Shown: positions 51,642-60,078, counted from the stretch's first letter. The stretch is DNA of 62,135 nucleotides from Flavobacteriales bacterium UBA5081 (GCA_002415785.1 DIAJ01000006.1:52551-114685); one strand, 5' to 3'. Numbers and translations are program-made. The notes: generated by a model not told the origin, from the letters alone.

Positions 51642-52212
51642 TTATTTTTTTTATTTCTCTATTATATATTTTGTTTTGCAACCTGTCAATGTAATAATCG
51701 AAGTCTGTCATTTCTTTATAATCAAACGTTAAGAAATTTTGACCCATTAAATTAAAATGACATAAACTGTCATAGCAGTTTACAGTTATTGAGTCATTGC
51801 CAACTAAATAATATCCATGAATCTGAGTTGAGTCACTATTGATATAAATTTTACTCATATAGTTCGAGTCTAGTACATGAATTATTTTAGACTTGTCACC
51901 TTTATAATCTATCGTATGTTTTTTCTGAATCATTCTCCAATCGTGTATTGGAAGATATTCCCAAACTCCAATTTTATCGTTGTTTTGATAAAACCCTTTT
52001 GCAATCGGTCGTCTCTCCATTTGAGCTACAGAAGATTCTCCATCAAAGTGTGATCTTGTAATTAGTAATGTTGTGTCAAAAACTATCCAATAACCTTGTT
52101 TGCGATTCGCAGAGTCAACGCAATTAATGATATTACTATCTACTTCTTCACAATTTTGAGCGGTAGAAAAGGAATAGAATAAAATAAATAGTATTTGAAA
52201 GTAATACTTCAT
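51631..52212 (-). CDS. Secreted protein with MORN-like repeats
   Basis: The 193-aa protein has a Sec signal peptide (cleavage near FSTAQ, residue 19). NRKQGYWIVFD and ARxxAKGFYQNNDKIGVWEYL (abridged) resemble MORN-type repeats of Bacteroidota secreted proteins. The function is unknown. The gene is flanked by the 10-bp inverted repeat GTTAGCGAGT (51630-51639 and 52227-52236); the stop codon lies within the left copy. Confidence 0.65.
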   Translation of the reverse strand: MKYYFQILFILFYSFSTAQNCEEVDSNIINCVDSANRKQGYWIVFDTTLLITRSHFDGESSVAQMERRPIAKGFYQNNDKIGVWEYLPIHDWRMIQKKHTIDYKGDKSKIIHVLDSNYMSKIYINSDSTQIHGYYLVGNDSITVNCYDSLCHFNLMGQNFLTFDYKEMTDFDYYIDRLQNKIYNREIKKINTR

Positions 52213-52245
52213 GTGATGTACCTATTACTCGCTAACGTTTTGTAC

Positions 52246-52341
52246 AATCGAGTAAGCAAGGGGAATTTTACCCCATGCCTCTCACAGCTGTCCGTCCGGC
52301 AGGCGGGGAACCGTACGTGACAGTCTCCCGTCATACGACTC
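52246..52341 (-). mobile_element. Group II intron 3' end (domains V and VI), degenerate
   Basis: The minus strand from 52341 to 52308 is exactly 34 nt. It starts GAGTCGTATG, ends ACGTACGGTTC, and folds as domain V with a GAGA tetraloop and a two-base bulge. The catalytic triad AGC reads AGT. A domain VI-like hairpin (52286-52246, ending TTACTCGATT) follows after a 21-nt insert containing CCGCCTGCCGGACGG. No reverse transcriptase is present. It is a dead fragment inside a cassette spacer. Confidence 0.75.
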
Positions 52342-52490
52342 TTCTAGTTTTCACTTACAAATATAGCTCATCCTCTTAAGAGTTGGCTAAAGTATTTAAA
52401 AACTAGCTCTTCTCTTCTCTTCGCTCCACTTCCATTACAGATTCCGATAATTATCTGAATCAACAATACTACGAAATAGCCTATAAGTTA

Positions 52491-52589
52491 AACTTTTCCA
52501 AAGTTTTGTAGATCAAAAAATAAAGTGCTACCAATAGTGGATAAATTTATTTGCTAATTAGCCACTTGCTTACCAACTTTGGAAAAGTT
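52491..52589. repeat. Long inverted repeat in cassette spacer D
   Basis: AACTTTTCCAAAGTT (52491-52505) is perfectly complementary to AACTTTGGAAAAGTT (52575-52589). A further pair, CCAATAGTGG and CCACTATCCG, interlocks with it. This fills most of the 480-nt gap, together with the intron end. Confidence 0.7.
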
Positions 52590-52692
52590 GTGGCAAGCTT
52601 AAATAGTCTATCCCACAAAGAACTAACCTTGCATTTACCACTATCCGCCAAATGTTTTCTTAGGTGTTGTTTCCTGCTGTTTTTTTTTATTC

Positions 52693-53175
52693 TTAAATAT
52701 TCGGAATCTTCTCAGGTAATTTTATGATAAGCTCCTTTGCTTTTTGGTCTGTTAAATTTAAAGGTATTTCCTTCTTTTTACCATTTTCTAAATGAATTAT
52801 CAGTTGACTTTTATTGGTCGGAAAATACAGTTCCCAAAGGGTATGAAATACCAACATATATCCGTCATATGTCTTTCTTTCAAAGAATCTCGACTGAATT
52901 TTGGAAAGTGGAATTTCATAATTATCCTCTATTGTCCCTGAAAGTTTTGAAACTCTAACTTTCAGCTTATTAGTAGTTAATTCGATTGTGGTTTCTTCGT
53001 GGATTATTAACTCAATGAAAACCGAAAAGGCAATTACTGAAGCAAAAACTAAAAGTCCTATTGAGTTTTCCATCAACCCATAAAGCAATATCAGTACGCT
53101 CAAAATGACGGCAAAACCAATTCTATAAATCCTCCGCCCTTTTGATTTTAACTTGTATGTGTTGTCTGTTTTCAA
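52693..53175 (-). CDS. Small membrane protein with PH-like domain
   Basis: The 160-aa protein has two hydrophobic helices (about 20-37 and 40-56) and a beta-rich C-terminal part (TTIELTTNKLKVRVSKL, KIQSRFFERKTYDG). It resembles the bYdbT/PH-like layout, with no firm family. The only upstream start is a TTG at 53175. It is flanked by the 9-bp inverted repeat GTTTCCTGC (52669-52677 and 53179-53187), marking it as the last cassette of the array. Confidence 0.6.
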   Translation of the reverse strand: MKTDNTYKLKSKGRRIYRIGFAVILSVLILLYGLMENSIGLLVFASVIAFSVFIELIIHEETTIELTTNKLKVRVSKLSGTIEDNYEIPLSKIQSRFFERKTYDGYMLVFHTLWELYFPTNKSQLIIHLENGKKKEIPLNLTDQKAKELIIKLPEKIPNI

Positions 53176-53261
53176 ATTGCAGGAAACTCATAATCTCCCC
53201 ATAAACATACCACTTTTTTTCATAAACAATTTAGGTGAACAACCGACAATCAACAACCAAC

Positions 53262-53288
53262 AAAAAAGCCACTCCTTTCGAAATGGCT
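53262..53288 (-). terminator. Terminator of purL
   Basis: On the minus strand AGCCATTTC-GAAA-GGAGTGGCT forms a 9-bp stem (two G-T pairs) with a GNRA loop, followed by six T residues. It shields purL from the cassette array. Confidence 0.88.
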
Positions 53289-53317
53289 CTCAATATTTGG
53301 ATTTTTAGAAGCTCGAC

Positions 53318-55558
53318 TTATTTGGTCAAATAGTTTTCCAAAGCACTTTCAAATTCTGCCTTAGCATCACTTACTTTACCGTAGTTTTCATCATCTACCA
53401 ACATACTATCGCCTTTCACTTCACCTAAAAGAGTAAAGGCCACATCTGAGGCTGCCATGGCTTCCACAAATTGCTCTTCTTGCTTGGCGCTTACGCTCAC
53501 AACTACTCTACTTTGTGCTTCACCAAACAAATAAGCGTCCTTGCGGAAATCGCTATCGGTATTTACTTCAAATCCTAGGTTATTCGGCATTGCTGCTTCT
53601 AATAAAGTGATGAACAAACCACCATCGGCACAGTCGTGTGCTGAAACCACCAAATCCTCAGCAATTAAACCTTTTAAGATTGACTGCAGTGCAAATTCTT
53701 CATCCAAATCAAAATGCGGTGCAGGTGATTCTTTCATTTTGTGGTAAGCATACAAATACTCTGAAGAGCTGATGTCGTTTTTCGCTTCTCCCAACAAATA
53801 AATGCGGTCGCCTTCGTTTTGAAAAGCCAAGGTTTTCACTTTCGTTTTATCAGGCACAATCCCCATCATTCCTATGGTTGGTGTTGGGAAAACCGGCACG
53901 TCTTTTTCGTTTTGCATGCTTTGGTTGTAAAAGCTAACATTACCACCGGTTACCGGAGTTTTAAACTTCTCACAAGCTTTACGCATGCCGTTTATTGCTC
54001 CAACAAACTGCCAATACACTTCCGGATTGTATGGGTTTCCAAAGTTCAAGCAGTTAGTAATCGCCGAAGGTTCTCCACCGGAACAAACGATATTTCTTGC
54101 TGCTTCTGCCACGGCAATCGAACAACCTTTCTCCGGATCGGCATGCACATAACGCGCATTACAATCTACCGTAAATGCCAAGGCTTTTTGCAGTCCTTTT
54201 AAGTTTATAATACCTGCATCTGTTGGTTTGTTGGTGCTCATGTTCACCGTTCCCACCATGCTGTCGTATTGTTCCATTACCCACTTTTTAGAGGCAATGT
54301 TTGGATGATTCCATAAATATTTTGCCACTGATTTCAAATCTTTCGGCTCCTCGATGGAATCAATATTGAATTTCTGATATTCTTTGTAATAGGCAGGTTC
54401 TCTGTATTCTCTTTCGTAAATCGGAGCGCCGCCGCCTAAAATCAATGATTCTGCCGGTACATCGGCTACTTTTTCGCCGCCCATGTAGTACTCCAAGCGT
54501 CCGCCTTCCGTTACTTCGCCAATCTGCTCACAGTTCAAATCCCATTTGTCAAAAATGGCTTTTACCTCAGCTTCTCTGCCTTTCTTCACCACCACCAACA
54601 TGCGTTCTTGCGATTCTGAAAGTAAAATTTCAAATGGCAACATTCCCGCCTGACGAGTAGGCACTTTGTCTAAATCGATGGTCATTCCAAAGCCCTCTTT
54701 ACCTGACATCTCAGAAGTTGAACAGGTAATTCCGGCTGCTCCCATGTCTTGCATTCCAATAATTGCATCGGTTTCCGCCAACTCTAGCGAAGCTTCCAAC
54801 AATAATTTCTCTTGAAAAGGATCTCCCACTTGAACTGCCGGAAGGTCATCCATAGAATCTTCAGTAATGTCTTTAGATGCAAATGCCGCTCCGTGGATTC
54901 CGTCTTTTCCGGTGGCTGAACCAACAATGTAAACCGGATTTCCAACACCATAAGAAGTGGCTGAAATCATTTTATCTGCCTTCATAATTCCGGCAGACAT
55001 AGCATTTACAAGAGGATTGGTATTGTAGCATTCATCAAAGAAAACTTCTCCACCAACTACCGGAATACCAAAAGAGTTTCCATAGTCGCCAATTCCTTTT
55101 ACAACGCCTTTCACCAACCACTTGGTACGGTCAAGGCTAATGTCGCCAAAGCGTAGTGAGTTTAGCTGCGCCACAGGTCGAGCTCCCATGGTAAAAATAT
55201 CGCGGTTGATTCCACCTACGCCGGTAGCTGCTCCTTGATAGGGCTCCAATGCCGAAGGGTGATTGTGCGATTCAATTTTAAAAGCACAAGCCAAACCATC
55301 GCCAATATCAACTAAACCGGCATTTTCTTCACCGGCTTCTGCCAACATGTGAGGACCTTCTTTGGGCAATGTTTTTAACCACTTTATGGAGTTCTTGTAA
55401 GAACAATGCTCCGACCACATTACTGAGTAAATACTCAATTCAGTAAAGTTAGGCGTGCGTCCTAAAATGGTTTTGATTTGTTCGAATTCTTCGGGCAAAA
55501 GCCCCAATTCTTTAGCAGTTTCAACGGTTACTTCCGTTTGGTTTCCGACTGTTTCCAT
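53318..55558 (-). CDS. purL: Phosphoribosylformylglycinamidine synthase, PurL subunit
   Basis: The protein is 746 aa from the ATG at 55558 (METVGNQTEV). It is the small PurL form that works with PurS and PurQ in the fourth step of purine synthesis. SVMWSEHCSYKNS, KIESHNHPSALEPYQGAATGVGG (in parts), MQDMGAAGITCSTSEM and SAHDCADGGL are conserved. The longer frame starts at a TTG that is itself part of the -7 box TACTTTTG, so it is rejected. It is separated from the cassette array by a terminator. Confidence 0.96.
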   Translation of the reverse strand: METVGNQTEVTVETAKELGLLPEEFEQIKTILGRTPNFTELSIYSVMWSEHCSYKNSIKWLKTLPKEGPHMLAEAGEENAGLVDIGDGLACAFKIESHNHPSALEPYQGAATGVGGINRDIFTMGARPVAQLNSLRFGDISLDRTKWLVKGVVKGIGDYGNSFGIPVVGGEVFFDECYNTNPLVNAMSAGIMKADKMISATSYGVGNPVYIVGSATGKDGIHGAAFASKDITEDSMDDLPAVQVGDPFQEKLLLEASLELAETDAIIGMQDMGAAGITCSTSEMSGKEGFGMTIDLDKVPTRQAGMLPFEILLSESQERMLVVVKKGREAEVKAIFDKWDLNCEQIGEVTEGGRLEYYMGGEKVADVPAESLILGGGAPIYEREYREPAYYKEYQKFNIDSIEEPKDLKSVAKYLWNHPNIASKKWVMEQYDSMVGTVNMSTNKPTDAGIINLKGLQKALAFTVDCNARYVHADPEKGCSIAVAEAARNIVCSGGEPSAITNCLNFGNPYNPEVYWQFVGAINGMRKACEKFKTPVTGGNVSFYNQSMQNEKDVPVFPTPTIGMMGIVPDKTKVKTLAFQNEGDRIYLLGEAKNDISSSEYLYAYHKMKESPAPHFDLDEEFALQSILKGLIAEDLVVSAHDCADGGLFITLLEAAMPNNLGFEVNTDSDFRKDAYLFGEAQSRVVVSVSAKQEEQFVEAMAASDVAFTLLGEVKGDSMLVDDENYGKVSDAKAEFESALENYLTK

Positions 55559-55588
55559 GCGGTATTTTTGGGCATTTAATTGAAAGGG

Positions 55589-55596
55589 CAAAAGTA
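55589..55596 (-). promoter_or_regulatory. -7 box TACTTTTG of purL
   Basis: A perfect TAnnTTTG lies 30 nt before the ATG at 55558, giving a leader of about 25 nt. Confidence 0.5.
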
Positions 55597-55640
55597 AAAC
55601 TTTTCCCTTGCTTATTAAGACTAAAAAGTGATTTATTCCA

Positions 55641-55670
55641 TTTGCTTTTTATCGAATTAAACTACCTTTG
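55641..55670 (+). promoter_or_regulatory. Promoter TTTG-N18-TACCTTTG of the 55675 gene
   Basis: Both elements of the Bacteroidota consensus are present: TTTG at 55641-55644 and TACCTTTG at 55663-55670. The -7 box ends 4 nt before the ATG at 55675. It is the best single example of the leaderless arrangement in the window. Confidence 0.7.
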
Positions 55671-55674
55671 GATA

Positions 55675-56952
55675 ATGATTATCGGAATCCTTTTTTGCCT
55701 ACTACTTTTATTGGCACTGACTTTTAGCATACAAAAAAGTCGATTCTTTAAAATTCGCTCTATTCCCAAAAGTTGGATTTGGATGGCCTTTAGCTTAAAA
55801 CTCATCGCAGCCCTAACACTTACAAGCATTTATACCTATTATTATCAAAATCGTTCTCAAGCAGATATTTACAAATACTACGATGATGCAGTCGTTCTGA
55901 AAAAAGCTCATCAAGACAAAAGCGACTTATTTTGGGAGACTTTTCTTCCTGAAAATATGCAATCAGAAAGTTTCCGCCATAGCTTAAGTCAAACCCTGCA
56001 TTGGGACTTGTCGACCACTTATTTAATCAACGATAATCGAACGTTAATTCGCTTAAACTACTTACTTTTATACCTTTCCGGTGAATTTTACTTTTTTCAC
56101 TTACTATTTTTCTGCACGCTATCTTTTCTAGGAAGTATTGCCTTATTTCGATTTTTTAATGCTAATTCCTCACTGCCTTCTCAGCTAATTTTTATCGTCG
56201 TTTTTGGAGTTCCCTCCCTCCTTTTTTGGAGTTCTGCTCTTTTAAAAGAAAGCATATTGCTGTTTACACTTGGATTTTTTCTACTGTTTGCACAGAAAGT
56301 ATTTATTAAAAATCAATTGAAATTTTTGCCGCTTTTTATAGTTTTCCTTTTTCTTTCCTTTACGGTGAAGATTTATGTTTTTCTCGCTTTAGCGATTCCA
56401 TTATTACTCTATTTAATCAGTCAAAGACTAAGCATCAAAAAACAAAAAGCTGCATATTCTATTATAGGAATTTCTCTAATCGCCCTCTTTTTTTCGCTAA
56501 AAAACAAACTACTAATCACTTTAAAAGAAAAGCTCATCGACTTTAAAGCAATTGCTGAAGCTGCAAATGCAGGTTCTCAAATATACATGCCCACTTACGA
56601 AAACCTCAGCGAGCTAATTCAACTCATCCCACTTGCATTATACAATGTGCTTATACATCCACTCATACCTCCAAAGTGGAGCTTGCTAAGCTCAGTGGCA
56701 GCCATGGAGCATCTATTTTTAGTGGGCATTTTAGTTTTGCCGATAATCGCCTTCAAAAAACAAACCAAGCAACTCCCATTCTTTTGGTTTTGCATAAGCT
56801 TTGTCCTTATTCTAAGTTGCTTAATTGGCTTAAGCACTCCGGTTTTAGGAGCAATTGTTCGTTACAAAGTGCCACTAATCCCTTTTTATCTTATTGCCCT
56901 GCTTACATTTGTCAACTTGAATAAAATTCCACTTTTGAAGAAATTAAAATGA
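55675..56952 (+). CDS. Multi-pass membrane protein, unknown function
   Basis: The protein is 425 aa from the ATG at 55675, with about nine to ten hydrophobic segments. A loop with YQNRSQADIYKYYDDAVVLKK follows the second helix. FRFFNANSS and LLKESILLFTLGFF follow. The architecture suggests a lipid-linked or polysaccharide-related enzyme such as a glycosyltransferase-C or ligase, but I see no motif to confirm that. Its end overlaps the amidohydrolase gene by 4 nt (ATGA). Confidence 0.75.
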   Translation: MIIGILFCLLLLLALTFSIQKSRFFKIRSIPKSWIWMAFSLKLIAALTLTSIYTYYYQNRSQADIYKYYDDAVVLKKAHQDKSDLFWETFLPENMQSESFRHSLSQTLHWDLSTTYLINDNRTLIRLNYLLLYLSGEFYFFHLLFFCTLSFLGSIALFRFFNANSSLPSQLIFIVVFGVPSLLFWSSALLKESILLFTLGFFLLFAQKVFIKNQLKFLPLFIVFLFLSFTVKIYVFLALAIPLLLYLISQRLSIKKQKAAYSIIGISLIALFFSLKNKLLITLKEKLIDFKAIAEAANAGSQIYMPTYENLSELIQLIPLALYNVLIHPLIPPKWSLLSSVAAMEHLFLVGILVLPIIAFKKQTKQLPFFWFCISFVLILSCLIGLSTPVLGAIVRYKVPLIPFYLIALLTFVNLNKIPLLKKLK

Positions 56953-58577
56953 ACCGAATCTTTTTCACCACATTTTTAATCAGCCTTTTTATGAATTCTT
57001 GTTATTACACAGAAGAAGCCGATTTGCTTATTCACAATGCCAAAATTTATACGGTTGACAATGCTTTCAGTATAAAGCAAGCCATGGCGGTAAAAGACGG
57101 AAAGATCATTGAGATTGGTCCGAACAATGAATTGAAAAATCGCTATCGTGCGAAAGAGGAAATTGACGCTAAGTTAAAATACATCTATCCCGGATTTATT
57201 GACGCACACTGTCATTTTTTGTGGTATGGAAACACTTTTTTTGAGGTTGATTTAGTAGGAACCAAAAGTTGGGAAGAAGTAATTGAGCGCACAATAGCTT
57301 TCGCTGAGAAGCACGATGATTTGTGGATTAAGGGCAGAGGTTGGGATCAAAATGACTGGGAGGTTAAAGACTTTCCCAACAAAGAAGCACTCGACAGTTT
57401 ATTTCCCGATCGCCCGGTTTTGCTGAAGCGAATCGACGGACATGCCGCAATTGCCAACCAAAAAGCACTGGATTTAGCAAAGGTTGACGAAAGCTCTTCG
57501 GTTGAAGGTGGTGTTTTTCACAAAAAAAATGGAAAACTCAATGGCATCTTAATCGATAATGCAGTTGACTTAGTTTCTGAAGCTTCGCCAAAGCTAAACT
57601 TTGAACAAATGGAGCGTGCTTTGCTAAAAGCTCAAGAAATGTGTTTTGCTAAGGGCTTAACCACAGTTGATGATGCAATGTTGGAAAATGAAATGGTTCA
57701 CGCCATCGACAGCCTTCAAAAAAGCGGTCAGCTGAAAATGAAAGTCTACGGTATGCTTATGCCAACAGAGGCAAACAAAAAAGAGTTTTTAGCCAATGGC
57801 CCTTATCAAACCGAAAACTTAAACATTCGCTCATTCAAATACTTTGCTGATGGTGCTTTAGGCTCCAGAGGTGCAAAACTCATTGAGCCATACCACGACG
57901 ATCCGCACAACGATGGTTTGTTTTTAAACGACAGCAGCTACTTTGCAAAAGAAGCCAAAGAACTTTACGAAAATGGCTTTCAAATGAACACTCATTGCAT
58001 TGGAGATGCTGCCAACCGAATGATTTTAAACGTTTACGCCAACACTTTAAAGGAAACAAACGACAAGCGATGGAGAATTGAACATGCTCAAATTGTAAAT
58101 CCTGCCGATTTGGAAAAATTTGGTCAGTACAATATTATTCCTAGCGTTCAACCCACACATGCCACTTCTGATATGTACTGGTTAGAAGAAAGATTGGGAA
58201 AAGAACGCATGAAAACCGCTTACAGTTGGAAAGATTTACTAAATCAAAACGGCTTAATTGCTCTGGGAACAGATTTTCCCATTGAAGACAATGATCCACT
58301 AAAAACTTTCTACGCTGCTGTTATTCGAAAAGATGAAAAGAATTATCCTGAAGGTGGATTTCAAATGGAAAATAGCTTAAGCAGACAAGAAGCACTAAGA
58401 GGAATGACCATCTGGGCAGCCATGTCGAACTTTGAGGAAGACAAAAAGGGCAGCCTTGAAATTGGGAAAGATGCAGATTTCATCATCTTAGATCAAGACT
58501 TGATGAAAGCCACTGCTGAGGAAATTTTAAAAGCAAAAGTACAGGCTACTTATGTGAATGGAGAGAAGGTGTATTGA
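56949..58577 (+). CDS. Amidohydrolase family lipoprotein (YtcJ-like)
   Basis: The 542-aa protein has a signal peptide with a lipobox-like NSC (Cys18), placing it at the cell envelope. The TIM-barrel amidohydrolase has metal ligands H87-C-H89 in PGFIDAHCHF, HCIGDAANR, the EHAQIV His and the late Asp in GTDFPIEDNDP. The ADFIILDQD and TYVNGEKVY end pattern is typical of YtcJ-type enzymes. The substrate is unknown. It is translationally coupled to the membrane protein gene. Confidence 0.92.
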   Translation: MNRIFFTTFLISLFMNSCYYTEEADLLIHNAKIYTVDNAFSIKQAMAVKDGKIIEIGPNNELKNRYRAKEEIDAKLKYIYPGFIDAHCHFLWYGNTFFEVDLVGTKSWEEVIERTIAFAEKHDDLWIKGRGWDQNDWEVKDFPNKEALDSLFPDRPVLLKRIDGHAAIANQKALDLAKVDESSSVEGGVFHKKNGKLNGILIDNAVDLVSEASPKLNFEQMERALLKAQEMCFAKGLTTVDDAMLENEMVHAIDSLQKSGQLKMKVYGMLMPTEANKKEFLANGPYQTENLNIRSFKYFADGALGSRGAKLIEPYHDDPHNDGLFLNDSSYFAKEAKELYENGFQMNTHCIGDAANRMILNVYANTLKETNDKRWRIEHAQIVNPADLEKFGQYNIIPSVQPTHATSDMYWLEERLGKERMKTAYSWKDLLNQNGLIALGTDFPIEDNDPLKTFYAAVIRKDEKNYPEGGFQMENSLSRQEALRGMTIWAAMSNFEEDKKGSLEIGKDADFIILDQDLMKATAEEILKAKVQATYVNGEKVY

Positions 58578-58594
58578 GAAGTTGGTTGTCGTTC

Positions 58595-58975
58595 TTAAAA
58601 AGTCACTTCTTCATATTCAAATGGTATTTCCAGCTCGTGTTCTACTAGTTCGCCAACAGATAAAATATCATCATCTCCTTCTTCGTACTTCCATCGAACT
58701 ACAAAGCTTTTCTTTTCGTCGTAAAGACTTTTAAAAACGAGCAACAACTCAACTAATTGTTTTTGAGATGCTGAATTTAAGTACTCTATTTCACAAATCA
58801 ATTCGGTTTTATCCGCCGGATTAGTAATGTATTCTTTACTCCATTCAATTAAAGGAGAGAAAAATTCAATCGCATCAGCGGGATAAACTTTTCCTGAAAT
58901 TAACAACTGCCCAGTTTCAGCATCAAAATTCACTTCAGGTGTTTGTAAGTAAGGTTCTATATGTAATTTTTTCAT
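58595..58975 (-). CDS. SiaC family (DUF1987) protein, second copy
   Basis: The 126-aa protein carries TPEVNFDAETGQLLISGK, AIEFFSPL and EYLNSASQK. The position equivalent to Thr68 of SiaC is Ser68, still able to accept phosphate. It pairs with the gene 31 nt upstream. Divergence from the copy at 20869-21249 suggests a separate signalling channel. Confidence 0.87.
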   Translation of the reverse strand: MKKLHIEPYLQTPEVNFDAETGQLLISGKVYPADAIEFFSPLIEWSKEYITNPADKTELICEIEYLNSASQKQLVELLLVFKSLYDEKKSFVVRWKYEEGDDDILSVGELVEHELEIPFEYEEVTF

Positions 58976-59006
58976 CTTGTATCCTAGTTATTAATTGCTT
59001 TAAGCA

Positions 59007-59531
59007 TCAATCCACCTCCTTATTCATTCTAAATTCAAAGCTTAAATAATCGTCCATCTCATTTTTGTCAAACTGAAAGTTAAAAAAAGAATTTTCTACA
59101 TTCCGTATCATGATTATACCTAAACTTTTACCATTTACCAAAGCCTCCTTATAAGCTTCCTTTAGCTGTGTGGCAGAAAGTTTAAACAATTTATCAAACT
59201 TCAATTTAAGTTCAGCAACATCGCTATGAATGACAAAGTTAACTGTTTTAATAATAATTTCACCATTATCAACGGTTAACTTTACGTAAGCACGTTGATT
59301 CGGGTTACTATATTTCTCATTGTAGTCAGCAATATTTTGAATTAATTCAATAAAAACTGTAAAAACTTTTTTCCTCATAATTCTAGGCAAACTTTTAAAA
59401 TACGTCTGCATAAAATCATGTCCCATCGTTAAAAATGCATTACTCAATTGATGATCAATAGGACCGAAATATTCCATTTCGTCTTTCTTAATCGGCAATT
59501 CAAAACTTTGCTTCAGTTGAGTAATGTTCAT
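59007..59531 (-). CDS. SiaB-like (DUF6272) protein, second copy, altered lid
   Basis: The 174-aa protein shows the kinase N-box-like IELIQNIADYNEKY. The glycine-rich lid of the first copy (GGGGLGM) is replaced by GKSLGIIMIRN, lacking three of the four leading glycines. Nucleotide binding may be weakened or lost, or the lid may use a different form. It lies upstream of its SiaC partner. Confidence 0.82.
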   Translation of the reverse strand: MNITQLKQSFELPIKKDEMEYFGPIDHQLSNAFLTMGHDFMQTYFKSLPRIMRKKVFTVFIELIQNIADYNEKYSNPNQRAYVKLTVDNGEIIIKTVNFVIHSDVAELKLKFDKLFKLSATQLKEAYKEALVNGKSLGIIMIRNVENSFFNFQFDKNEMDDYLSFEFRMNKEVD

Positions 59532-59592
59532 TTATTGGAAAAGTATGTAATTATCAAATTTGATTCGTATAAATATAATAAAAACCAAACAA

Positions 59593-60078
59593 TCAACGCA
59601 TCAATCTACTTAAAAGTTCAGCATGCTGAGAAAATTTATCAATTAAAGTGCGGTCAGCAAGCTCAAAATCGGCAAAGTCAAAGCCCGGAGAAACCGTGCA
59701 GCCCACTAAGGAATAATCTCCTTTACCTTTCACTTCTGAAGCAAACCAAACATTAGCAGGCACTACAAACTGCAGCACTTCACCCGACTCTATTGAGCGA
59801 CCAATTGTTTGTTGACTGTAATTCCCTTCTTCATCAATCATGTGTACTATAAGCGGATCTCCATCGTAAAAGTGCCACATTTCATCTGATTTAATTTTGT
59901 GAAATGCAGAAAATGCACCTTGATCGATCAAAAAATAAATGCCGGTTGACAAATTTCTTTCACCCTCAAACTCTTCTAAATTAATCGTCCTTTTTGAGCG
60001 GTAAGTTTCTGCAAAATAACCCCCTTCAGGATGAGCTTCCAAGCCCAATTGTGTTATCCAATATTCTTTATTTTTCAT
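59593..60078 (-). CDS. DUF985 cupin protein
   Basis: The 161-aa protein has PEGGYFAETYRS, TGIYFLIDQGAFSAFHKI, SDEMWHFYDGDPL (metal-binding cupin motif) and GCTVSPGFDFADFEL, typical of the DUF985 family. Some members act on sugar or nucleotide substrates. The reaction here is unknown. It is divergent from the acyl-CoA synthetase. Confidence 0.9.
   Translation of the reverse strand: MKNKEYWITQLGLEAHPEGGYFAETYRSKRTINLEEFEGERNLSTGIYFLIDQGAFSAFHKIKSDEMWHFYDGDPLIVHMIDEEGNYSQQTIGRSIESGEVLQFVVPANVWFASEVKGKGDYSLVGCTVSPGFDFADFELADRTLIDKFSQHAELLSRLMR

Larger units (their letters stand above)
47107..53187 (-). mobile_element. Integron-like gene-cassette array without visible integrase
   Basis: Seven units, all on the minus strand, each carry one small gene (one carries a toxin-antitoxin pair). 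They are separated by hairpin-rich spacers. Three genes are bounded by their own perfect inverted repeats: TTGTTAGCCACT around 49301-49903, GTTAGCGAGT around 51631-52212 and GTTTCCTGC around 52693-53175. GTTAGT bounds the toxin-antitoxin unit. Gene-specific repeats starting with GTT are what the R' and R'' boxes of integron cassettes produce. Spacers share long repeats, and two contain group II intron ends. No tyrosine integrase gene or attI is in the window, so this is at most a detached cassette cluster. Confidence 0.55.

Noticed and set aside
47107..53187. Defence island or prophage remnant
   Set aside because: PIN and Fic proteins alone do not make a known defence system, and no phage structural, integrase or restriction genes are present.
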